NCBI GenBank assembly: GCA_009885805.1
Contig: VFJZ01000011.1
Coordinates: 1-33,050 of the forward strand
Reading direction: 5' to 3'
Source: Actinomycetota bacterium
GTDB lineage: Bacteria > Actinomycetota > Thermoleophilia > Gaiellales > F1-60-MAGs149
DNA length: 33,050 bases
Positions 17,490-25,400 of the stretch are shown one piece after another. Each line of letters begins with the position of its first letter. Position 1 is the stretch's first letter. A model generated the notes under the pieces. It was not told where the DNA came from, searched no databases, and saw only the letters and a list, made by a program, of their open reading frames with translations. The position numbers and the translations under genes are program-made.

Positions 17490-18755
17490 ATGGCAGTCGA
17501 AACGGTCGAGGCGCTCGTCGTCGGCGCGGGGCAGGCCGGTATCGCCGCCAGCGAGCACTTGAGCGCCTGCGGCGTTCAGCACCTCGTCCTCGAACGCCAC
17601 CGGATCGCGGAGCGCTGGCGTTCGGAGCGCTGGGACTCCCTGGTCGCGAACGGCCCGGCGTGGCATGACCGGTTCCCAGGGCTCGAGTTCACCGACGTCG
17701 ACCCGGACGCGTTCGCCTCGAAGGAGCGCGTCGCGGACTACTTCGTCGCCTACGCCGAGGAGATCGCGGCCCCGATCCGGTGCGGCGTCGAGGTCACCTC
17801 CGTCCGGCGGAACGCCGGCCGGCCCGGACTCCGCGCCGAGACGTCGGGCGGGCCGATCGACGCCACCTACGTGATCGCCGCGACCGGCCCGTTCCAGCAG
17901 CCGGTGATTCCTTCCGTCGTCCCGGCCGACGCGGGGCTCGTGCAGCTCCACTCGAGTGGCTACCGAAACCCGGATCAGCTGCCGGAGGGCGCCGTGCTCG
18001 TCGTCGGCGCGGGGTCGTCCGGGATGCAGATCGCCGACGAGCTCATGGAGGCGGGACGCCGGGTGTTCCTGTCGGTCGGCCCCCACGATCGGCCGCCGCG
18101 AAGCTACCGGGGGCGCGACTTCGTCTGGTGGCTCGGTGTGCTCGGGATGTGGGACGCCGAGACGCCGCCGCAGGGGGCCGAGCACGTGACGATCGTCGTC
18201 AGTGGCGCGGGCGGCGGCCGGACCGTCGACTTCCGCGATCTCGCTGCCCTCGGCATGGTCCTGCTCGGTCGCACGCTCTCCCACGACGACGGTGCGCTGC
18301 GGCTGGCGCCGGACCTCGCCGGCAACATCGCGAAGGGCGACGCGAACTACCTGGCGCTACTCGAGGAGGCCGACGCGTACGTCGCGCGCAACGGCCTCGA
18401 CCTTCCGCCCGAGCCGGAGGCGCACCGCTTCGGGTCGCTCCCGGCCTGCGTGACCGACCCGATCGTCGACCTCGACCTCGCGGGCGCCGGTATCGCGTCG
18501 ATCATCTGGGCGACGGGTTTCAGGGTCGACTACGGCTGGTTGCAGGTCGACGCGTTCGACGAACGGGGCAGGCCGCGGCACCGGCGCGGCGTGTCGTCCG
18601 AGCCGGGCGTCTACTTCCTCGGGCTGCCGTGGCTCTCACGACGCGGGTCGAGCTTCATCTGGGGCGTCTGGCACGACGCCAGGCACGTCGCCGATCACAT
18701 CGCGACGCAGCGCGGCTACCTCGCCTACGGGGAGCACGCGAGCGGGTCGGCGTAG
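17490..18755 (+). CDS. Flavin-containing monooxygenase / Baeyer-Villiger-like NAD(P)/FAD oxidoreductase
   Basis: A 421-aa two-dinucleotide-binding flavoprotein. FAD fold: LVVGAGQAGIAASEHLSACG (10-29). Then VLERHRIAERWRSERWDSLV, where the RW...R pattern is typical of the FMO/CzcO-like group, and VADYFVAYAEEIAAPIRCGV. NADP fold: VLVVGAGSSGMQIADELMEA (about 170-190). The C-terminal ATG loop is IIWATGFRVDYGWL, and the FMO end is YFLGLPWLSRRGSSFIWGV. GAGGAGG about 5 bases before ATG 17490 supports the start, ten bases after the MaoC stop. It may prepare the substrate for the thiolase/MaoC steps by oxygenation; that is inference from the operon. Confidence 0.87.
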   Translation: MAVETVEALVVGAGQAGIAASEHLSACGVQHLVLERHRIAERWRSERWDSLVANGPAWHDRFPGLEFTDVDPDAFASKERVADYFVAYAEEIAAPIRCGVEVTSVRRNAGRPGLRAETSGGPIDATYVIAATGPFQQPVIPSVVPADAGLVQLHSSGYRNPDQLPEGAVLVVGAGSSGMQIADELMEAGRRVFLSVGPHDRPPRSYRGRDFVWWLGVLGMWDAETPPQGAEHVTIVVSGAGGGRTVDFRDLAALGMVLLGRTLSHDDGALRLAPDLAGNIAKGDANYLALLEEADAYVARNGLDLPPEPEAHRFGSLPACVTDPIVDLDLAGAGIASIIWATGFRVDYGWLQVDAFDERGRPRHRRGVSSEPGVYFLGLPWLSRRGSSFIWGVWHDARHVADHIATQRGYLAYGEHASGSA

Positions 18756-18768
18756 CCGCGTTGCTCCG

Positions 18769-20151
18769 CTACCCGGCAGGGCCGATCGCCGCGTACGCGT
18801 CGATGAGACCGTCGCGGACATCAGGGCCCGATAGCCACCCACGATTCAACGGTTGGTTCGCTGCGGCTTGAGCCCCGATCTGGTACTGCTCGAGAATCGT
18901 CGCGAACCGGTCGACGGCGTCATCGACGACGCCGTCGCTGAGCCGCGCGATCGCAGACTCTGGAAGGAGCAGTTCGGCTGCGAACGCTCCGGTCGTGCGG
19001 CGGCGAGTCTCGTTCGTGACGGGACTTGCCGCCGCGCCGAGTGCGCCCGCAACAACTGGATCGAGCAGCACGTGGCCAAGCGCGCGGGCCACCTCGAAAC
19101 GGTGGCCCCAGGACGTGCTCGTCCGCGGAGTCTTGAGGACGGTGGCCGAAGCGCCTGCCCGCGGCGCGGCGCCGACCACCATCCGGGTCGTACCGCCCGG
19201 CGCATTTGACGTCCGGACGTTGACCCCGAGAGTGCGGGCCGCCCCCTCGAGATCCATGGGCTGATCGTCGAGTCCGAGGCCACGTCGGAGTTCGTTGGCG
19301 GCAATCCGCCCAGCGTGCTCGGGCGTGTGTGCCGAGCGAACTGCCTCGAATGCGGCCCGTCGCGCCTCTCGCCACTCGTGTATGGCGGCACTTTCACGCG
19401 AATCGATCGCCGTCGCCGCGACTGCTTCGGCCACTTCGGGAGTGAGGACGGAGACGTCACGCAGCATCTGCGCTTCGATGCTTGAGGCAGGATTCGCGCC
19501 CGCCGTGAGACCAAGTCGCTCGAGCAAGCCGTCCTCGTCGTGGGCACCGAAGGCCGACGCGACCGTTTCGGTCTCATGCGCCGTGTCGAGCGTGAGCACA
19601 TTCGACGGGATCGAACGATATGTGTCGAGACCACCATCCGCCCACGGGTAGGGCGCGGACAGGTCGGCCCGGACGAGATAGTCGCCGACGAGCCGTACGA
19701 ACGGTCGAACGACCGCTTCGAAGCTGTCCAGCTCGACGCTGGCGTGACCACTTGGGGTGATGAACTCGACTCCCTCGTAGCCGGCGAGTCCCGACACCCA
19801 CCAGATGCTGAGGTTGCCGGAATCGGGGACCAGAGCAAGATTTGGAAGCTGTGCTCCGTCAGCGCCGCCTCGAAGAAAGTGTCGAACCCACCACCCATCA
19901 CGGGCGTCCCACCACTCCTCCTCAGTGACGCCCGCCGGAGGATGGCTGAAGTACCAATCTTCGGCGAGCTGGAATGGATCGGCGCGTGGCGCGAAGCGGC
20001 TCGGTCGCTCCTCGAGCGTGATCGCCGACCAGGAGCGGACGAACCAATCGGCGATGGGCCCGAGAGGGGCGTAGACGTGATTTCGGAGTTCTGTCTCGCC
20101 TTCGCGGACGTGGCGGCAGATGTTGACGCCGTCGACCCCGATCGACCGGAA
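18769..20151 (-). CDS. ImmA/IrrE-like (DUF955) protein with degenerate metal site and no recognisable start
   Basis: About 460 aa. The C-terminal third has the DUF955 layout, but where active members have H-E-x-G-H it reads RFEVARALGHVLLD (HE replaced by RA), so metal binding is doubtful; FAAELLLPESAI is the usual later helix. The N-terminal part (ICRHVREGETELRNHVYAPL, SHPPAGVTEEEWWDARDGWW) resembles the unknown N-terminus of large DUF955 proteins in defence-like loci. Strong coding sequence extends 118 codons beyond the first standard start (GTG 19797) back to an in-frame TGA at 20152-20154, with no ATG, GTG or TTG between. A rare start codon, a nonsense mutation or a lost 5' end are all possible. 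Confidence 0.6.
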   Translation of the reverse strand, partial: FRSIGVDGVNICRHVREGETELRNHVYAPLGPIADWFVRSWSAITLEERPSRFAPRADPFQLAEDWYFSHPPAGVTEEEWWDARDGWWVRHFLRGGADGAQLPNLALVPDSGNLSIWWVSGLAGYEGVEFITPSGHASVELDSFEAVVRPFVRLVGDYLVRADLSAPYPWADGGLDTYRSIPSNVLTLDTAHETETVASAFGAHDEDGLLERLGLTAGANPASSIEAQMLRDVSVLTPEVAEAVAATAIDSRESAAIHEWREARRAAFEAVRSAHTPEHAGRIAANELRRGLGLDDQPMDLEGAARTLGVNVRTSNAPGGTTRMVVGAAPRAGASATVLKTPRTSTSWGHRFEVARALGHVLLDPVVAGALGAAASPVTNETRRRTTGAFAAELLLPESAIARLSDGVVDDAVDRFATILEQYQIGAQAAANQPLNRGWLSGPDVRDGLIDAYAAIGPAG

Positions 20152-20173
20152 TCAGATCAAATGCGAGATCTGA
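20152..20173. promoter_or_regulatory. Inverted repeat TCAGATC-N8-GATCTGA
   Basis: TCAGATC (20152-20158) and GATCTGA (20167-20173) are a perfect 7-bp dyad with an 8-base spacer, in the gap between the small unknown gene and the ImmA/IrrE-like gene. The same 7-mers occur, with a 3-base spacer, in the larger palindrome at 20744-20768. It could be a second site for the same regulator; the different spacing argues for caution. Confidence 0.35.
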
Positions 20174-20177
20174 GCGG

Positions 20178-20576
20178 CTACCGATCACCGAGCCGCCTCC
20201 TGCCGCTTGAGGTACCGAAGCGACGCACGAGTCGTCGGTACTCGGCATCGTCGATCCGGCCATCGTTGCGGAGTGCCCGTAGCACGCGTGTCGGCACGTA
20301 CGTCGCCGGGTGCCCGTGGAAAACGGACTCACCCTCGACCACTTCGGTGAGTCGGGCTGCATAGAGCTCGATGCTCGACTCGGTACGGCGGACGTTGTAG
20401 CGGGTTGCCGATGGATCCGCTTCATCCGGAATCGAGGCAAGAAACAGGGCGTCGCGTTCGGCGCTCGCGATGTCGTTCGGGCAGGTGACCTTACCGGGCC
20501 TCCACCGCGGCGGGACGGCGACGGACGTCAGTCTCGCGCTTATGGGGCGGGGCTGGGCCAGTACCGCACGAACCAA
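20178..20576 (-). CDS. Small unknown protein upstream of the ImmA/IrrE-like gene
   Basis: The C-terminal ~85 residues look genuine: YNVRRTESSIELYAARLTEV, then GHPATYVPTRVLRALRNDGR and IDDAEYRRLVRRFGTSSGRR. Their helical and charged make-up resembles small antitoxin or DNA-binding partners. The N-terminal 50 residues from TTG 20576 are R/P-rich and less convincing; no other standard start lies in frame until deep into the good part, so the true start is uncertain or the gene is damaged. It ends 26 bases before the ImmA/IrrE-like coding sequence on the same strand, so the two are probably co-transcribed. I do not recognise the family. Confidence 0.4.
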   Translation of the reverse strand: MVRAVLAQPRPISARLTSVAVPPRWRPGKVTCPNDIASAERDALFLASIPDEADPSATRYNVRRTESSIELYAARLTEVVEGESVFHGHPATYVPTRVLRALRNDGRIDDAEYRRLVRRFGTSSGRRRLGDR

Positions 20577-20725
20577 CGATACCGTGCGCCTCGCGACACG
20601 GCCTCTAAGCCCGCAGCGGCAGGAAGTTCAGGCCGGCCACGCGTCACGACGAGCGGCGATTTGGACGCCTTCAGAAACGCGTGGTCGCGCCGGGAGCGGC
20701 TCGGGATCGGTTGCAGCGCGGTCAC
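20540..20725 (-). CDS. Possible 61-aa unknown ORF
   Basis: From GTG 20725 the minus frame reads VTALQPIPSRSRRDHAFLKA and ends RYRWFVRYWPSPAP. The aromatic-rich end and balanced composition look protein-like, unlike the other frames here. It overlaps the next gene's putative TTG start by 37 bases. It may be a small gene or a fragment of a larger one that also included the downstream ORF, with the frame broken between them. It also overlaps the predicted promoter of the divergent operon. No function is proposed. Confidence 0.25.
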   Translation of the reverse strand: MTALQPIPSRSRRDHAFLKASKSPLVVTRGRPELPAAAGLEAVSRGARYRWFVRYWPSPAP

Positions 20726-20739
20726 GTCGATGATATGGG
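20711..20739 (+). promoter_or_regulatory. Predicted sigma-70-type promoter of the isochorismatase operon
   Basis: TTGCAG (20711-20716), a 17-base spacer and TATGGG (20734-20739) are a reasonable -35/-10 pair. The start of transcription would fall about 7 bases downstream, near 20746, inside the perfect inverted repeat. This geometry is typical of a repressor-controlled promoter. It is 43 bases upstream of the first ATG of the operon. Prediction by eye only. Confidence 0.45.
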
Positions 20740-20743
20740 TGCA

Positions 20744-20768
20744 GATCTCAGATCTTGGATCTGAGATC
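20744..20768. promoter_or_regulatory. Perfect 11-bp inverted repeat, probable operator
   Basis: GATCTCAGATC (20744-20754), TTG, then GATCTGAGATC (20758-20768): an exact dyad with a 3-base spacer, itself built of nested GATC/AGATC elements. AT-richer than its surroundings, it lies at the predicted transcription start and 13 bases before the ATG of the isochorismatase-like gene. This is the position and symmetry expected of a dimeric repressor (TetR, GntR or MarR type) operator. As RNA it could also form a stable 11-bp hairpin just ahead of the ribosome binding site AAGGAG. No regulator gene is adjacent. Confidence 0.7.
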
Positions 20769-20781
20769 CGAAGGAGCAGAG

Positions 20782-21414
20782 ATGGGCGAGACACAGTACT
20801 TCGACCCGCATGCCTGGGCCCTCGTGCCCGGCGCCACGGCGCACGTCGTGATCGACGACCAGAACGACTTCCTGCACCCCGACGGCTGGTACGCGACGCA
20901 CGGCGTCGACGTCTCGCATATGCAGCGCGTGATCGAGCCGACGAAGGCGCTGAACGCCGCCTGTCGCGCGGCGGGCGTGCCGATCATCTGGACGCGGCAC
21001 GGCACGCGCGGAGTGGCCGACGCCGGCCCGTTCGTGGACAAGCGCGTCCTGATTCGCGAGGGCGGTCTGCGGCAACGGACGTGGGGCTACGAGCTCCTCG
21101 ACGAGCTCGAGCCGCATGCCGACGACTGGTACGTCGAAAAAACGCGCCTCTCCGCCTTCTTCAACACGAACCTCGACACGATCCTGCGCGCGCTCGGTAC
21201 GCAGACGCTCATCATCTCCGGCGTGCTCACGAATCAGTGCGTGGGTGCGACGACGAAGGACGCGCTCTTCCGCGACTACCGGCCGATCGTCGTCGAGGAG
21301 GCGGTTGGCACCGCGACGCCGTACCTCCACGGTCCGGCGATCGAGATGATCCGCGTCGGCTGGGGCCAGGTGAACACGCTCGCCGAGACGCTCGCGGAGC
21401 TGCGCGCGCTATGA
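20782..21414 (+). CDS. Isochorismatase-family cysteine hydrolase (RutB/nicotinamidase-like)
   Basis: A 210-aa hydrolase. The catalytic triad is readable: D25 in HVVIDDQNDFLHPDGW, K120 in WYVEKTRLSAFFNT, and C153 in ISGVLTNQCVGATTKDA, with a cis-peptide-like GVLTN turn before the Cys. Family members cleave amides such as ureidoacrylate (RutB), N-carbamoylsarcosine and nicotinamide. AAGGAG 6 bases upstream fixes ATG 20782; a TTG upstream would lie inside the palindrome. Its stop overlaps the next ATG (ATGA). Next to an LLM monooxygenase and a hydantoinase-like enzyme it probably hydrolyses a carbamoyl or linear amide intermediate. Confidence 0.88.
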   Translation: MGETQYFDPHAWALVPGATAHVVIDDQNDFLHPDGWYATHGVDVSHMQRVIEPTKALNAACRAAGVPIIWTRHGTRGVADAGPFVDKRVLIREGGLRQRTWGYELLDELEPHADDWYVEKTRLSAFFNTNLDTILRALGTQTLIISGVLTNQCVGATTKDALFRDYRPIVVEEAVGTATPYLHGPAIEMIRVGWGQVNTLAETLAELRAL

Positions 21415-22442
21415 CCACCCTCGGCGCCCAGTTCACGGCCGAGCGCTTCGACGAGTGCATCGCCTCGGTGGAGGCGGCCGAGGACGCCGGCTACAGCCAC
21501 GCCTGGTTCGTCGACTCGCAGATCCTCTGGGAGGACTGCTACGTCTACATGACGACGGCCCTGGCGCAGACGCGCCGGATCACGCTCGGCACGGCGGTCA
21601 CGAATCCGTCCACGCGCCACGTGACGACGACCGCGAGCATCTACGGCACGCTCGCGAAGCTTTACCCGGACCGCCTCGAGCTCGGCATCGGGCGCGGTGA
21701 CAGCGCGGTGCGCTCGATGGGCCTGAAGCCCGTGAAGACGGCCGTTCTGCGCGACACGATCCCGGTGCTGCGAGACCTCCTCGCAGGCGGCACGGTCGCG
21801 ATGAACGGCATCGACGTCCACCTGCCCTGGCTCGCGGACGGCGCGCGCGTCCCGATCATGATGGCGGCGACCGGACCGAGGAACCTGCGCGCCGCCGGCG
21901 AGCTCGCCGACCGGGTGATGCTCTACGTCGGCGTCGACCCCGCGGCGCTCGAGTGGGCGATGGGCCACGTGCGCGCGGGCGCCGCTGCGGCGGGCCGTGA
22001 CCCGGACGCGGTCCGCTTCTCGCTTCTCACCGCGATGTGGGTGTCGGACGACCAGGAGGCGGCGTGGAACGCCTGCCGCTGGGCGCCGGCCGCGTGTGCG
22101 AATCACATCGCCGACACGATCCGCCACAATCCCGATCACGGCATGCCCGAGGTGATGACGAGACTCCCCGCCTCGCGCGACGCCTACGACTACTACGGCG
22201 GACACCTCAAGTCCGACGCCGGTCACACGTCGTACCTGACCGGCGAACTGCTCGACGACTTCACGATCGCGGGGAGCGCCGACAAGGTGAGAGCCAAGGT
22301 GCAGGAGCTTGCGGCGCTCGGGATCGACGAGATCTCCTGCGCTTATCACAACGGCACGTTCGAGCAGATGGCGACGGTCGGCCGCGAGGTCATCGACCCG
22401 CTCGGCCTCGCGCCGGCAACGACTCCGGAGGTCACCTCATGA
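21411..22442 (+). CDS. LLM-class flavin- or F420-dependent oxidoreductase
   Basis: A 343-aa luciferase-like TIM barrel. FDECIASVEAAEDAGYSHAW and FVDSQILWEDCYVYMTTALA open the barrel. RITLGTAVTNPSTRHVTTTA is the LGT...NP-x-x-R-H strand common in F420-dependent members, PDRLELGIGRGDSAVRSMGL is the glycine-rich phosphate region, and VPIMMAATGPRNLRAAGELA is the central strand. Sequence does not decide between FMNH2 and F420. It is translationally coupled to genes on both sides by ATGA overlaps (21411, 22439). In analogy with RutA it could open a heterocyclic ring whose product goes to the hydrolase partners. That role is inferred from context. Confidence 0.88.
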   Translation: MTTLGAQFTAERFDECIASVEAAEDAGYSHAWFVDSQILWEDCYVYMTTALAQTRRITLGTAVTNPSTRHVTTTASIYGTLAKLYPDRLELGIGRGDSAVRSMGLKPVKTAVLRDTIPVLRDLLAGGTVAMNGIDVHLPWLADGARVPIMMAATGPRNLRAAGELADRVMLYVGVDPAALEWAMGHVRAGAAAAGRDPDAVRFSLLTAMWVSDDQEAAWNACRWAPAACANHIADTIRHNPDHGMPEVMTRLPASRDAYDYYGGHLKSDAGHTSYLTGELLDDFTIAGSADKVRAKVQELAALGIDEISCAYHNGTFEQMATVGREVIDPLGLAPATTPEVTS

Positions 22443-25400
22443 AGCGCATCGGCGTCGACGTCGGCGGCACGTTCACGGATCTGATCCTCGTCGACGAGGA
22501 GGCCGGCAGGGTCACCGTCGACAAGATCGCCTCCACGCCGGACGACCCGGCGCGAGGCGTCGTCGAGGGCATCGAGCGTCTCTGCCGCAAGGCCGGTGTG
22601 ACGCTCGCCGAGGTCGACAACCTCCTCCACGGCACGACCGTCGCGACGAACATCACGCTGACCCACACGGGCGCCGAGGTCGGGATGATCACGACCGAGG
22701 GCTTCCGCGACATCCTGCACATCGCGCGGCACAAGAAGCCGCTCAACTTCTCGCTGCAGCAGGAGTTGCCGTGGCAGTCGCGGCCGCTCGTCAAGCGCCG
22801 CCACCGGCTGACGGTGCCCGAGCGCATCACGGTGCCGGACGGCGAGGTGCTCGTCCCGCTCGACGAGGACGCGGTCCGCGACCGCGTGCGGCAGCTGAAG
22901 GCGGCCGGCGTCGAGAGCGTCGCGGTCTGCTTCCTGCACTCCTATCTGAACCCTGCGCACGAGCAGCGGGTCAAGGAGATCCTGGTCGAGGAGTTCCCCG
23001 AGGCGTTCCTCTCGATCTCGAACGAGGTGCTGCCGCTCTACCGCGAGTTCGAGCGCTTCTCCACCGTCGCGCTGAACGCGTACGTCGGCCCGAAGGTGTC
23101 GCGTTACCTGGAGCGGTTCGACGCGGCGATGCGCGCGGCGGGCTTCCGCCACGGCGTGCAGCTGATGCAGTCGTCCGGCGGGATGGCGACGGTCGAGTCG
23201 GCGTCGACGCGGCCCGTGAACATGCTCATGTCGGGGCCGGTCGCGGGCCTGATCGGCGGGATCTGGGCGGGCCGCGCCGCCGGCTTCGACAATGTCGTCA
23301 CGCTCGACATCGGCGGCACCTCGGCCGACATCGGCGTCGCCGCCGGCGGGCAGCTGCGGATGCGGCACCTGCTCGACACGCGGATCGGCGACTACCAGGC
23401 GATGGTGCCGATGGTCGACATCGACACGATCGGTGCCGGCGGCGGCTCGATCGCGTACGTCGACCAGGGCGGGGTCTTCCGCGTCGGCCCGCAGTCGGCG
23501 GGCGCGGATCCCGGCCCGGCCTGTTACGGCCGCGGCGGCGTCCTGCCCACCTCGACCGACGCGCAGCTCGCCCTCGGCCGCCTACGCGACGATCGCGGCC
23601 TCCTCGGCGGCGGCATGACGCTGGACCGGAGCCTCGCCGAGCGGGCCGTGCAGACCCTCGCCGACGAGCTCGGCACGAGTCTCGAGGCGGCGGCGCTCGG
23701 CGCGCTGCAGGTGCAGAAGTACGGCATGACGCAGGCGATCGAGCTGAACTCCGTGCGCCGCGGCTACGACCCGCGCGAGTTCACCCTGGTCGCGGCGGGC
23801 GGCGCCGGCCCGCTGTTCGCATGCGACATCGCGCTCGAGCTCGAGATCGCGCGCGTGCTGGTGCCGCCGCACCCCGGGATCATCGCGGCCACCGGCCTGC
23901 TCGCCACCGATCTCCAGCACGAGTTCGTCGCGACGGAGCGCCACGCGTTGAAGGCTCTCGACACGGCCCGGGTCGACGCGCGCTACGCCGAACTCGTCGC
24001 GCAGGCGACCGCCCAGCTCGACGCCGACGCCGTGCCGCAGGAGCGCCGACTCATCCGCCGCCTCGCCGACTGCCGGTACTCCGGGCAGGGCTACGAGGTG
24101 CGCACCGAGGTGCCCGCCGGCGCCGTCGACGCCGCCTGGGTGGAGGAGCTGAAGGAGCGCTTCCACACCGCACACGAGGCCGAGTACGGGCACCGCTTCG
24201 ATGCGCCGATCGAGATCATCAACATCCGCGTCGTCGGTATCGGTCGCGTCGACGAGCTGCAGGCTGCCGCGATCGAGCGCGGCACCGGCGATCCCTCCGG
24301 CGCGGTGACGCTTGAGCGCGAGGTCGTGTTCGACGTCGACGGCGTCGCCGAGCGGCATCTGACGCCGTTCTACGAGCGCGAGGGTCTCCGTGCCGGCGAC
24401 CGCTTCACGGGCCCGGCGATCGTCGAGCAGTACGACACGACGACCGTGATCCCCCCGGGCCTCGTCGCAGAGATCGATGCGGTCGGCAACATCGTGATCG
24501 ACTGCACCGTTCCGCCGCGCTCGGCGGCGTCGCGCGGCAGCTCGCTGTCAACACCGATCCTGATGCGCGTCGTCGGCGGCGCCTTCGCGGCGATCGCGAA
24601 GGAGATGGCGGGCGTCCTGTACCGGATGAGCTACTCGTCGATCATCCGCGAGTCGGAGGACCTCGGCGCGGGCATCTTCGACGCCGAGGGCAACAACCTC
24701 GCCGAGTCCGACTCGACGCCGATGTTCATGGGCGCGATGCCGAAGATCGTGAAGAACGTCATCGCCCGGCTCGGCGACGACATCCACGAGGGCGACATCA
24801 TCCTCCACAACGACCCGTACGGCGGCGCGACGCACTCGCCCGACGTCGCGATCGTGATGCCTATCTTTGTCGACGGCCGGATCGTCGGCTACTCCGGCGC
24901 CTCCGCCCACGTGCTCGACATCGGCGGCGCCTACCCGGGTCTTGCGATCGACCTCGTTGACAACTGGTCCGAGGGGAACATCTACCGCGCGGTCAAGATC
25001 CAGGACAAGGGGGTCTGGCAGGAGGGGCTGTGGAAGCACATCCTCGAGAACGTCCGGACGCCTTCGTTCAACAACGGCGACATCCGGGCGATGATCGCCG
25101 CCTGCGAGCTCGCGAAGCGACGTTTCGCCGATCTGGTCGTCCGCTACGGCGAGGAGACGATCTCCTCGATCTCGCAGGCGTGGATCGATTACTCCGAGTC
25201 GATGCTCCGCAAGGAGATCGCGAAGGTGCCGGACGGCCGCTACGAGACCGAGGTCGGCTGGCTCGACGACGACGGCGTCACTCGCGGGAAGAAGCTGCCC
25301 GTGCAGGTTGCGGTCATCATCGAGGGTGACGAGATCACGTTCGATCTGACCGGGTCGAGCGACGAGGTGCCGACGGGCTACAACTGCCCGTACGAGGGCA

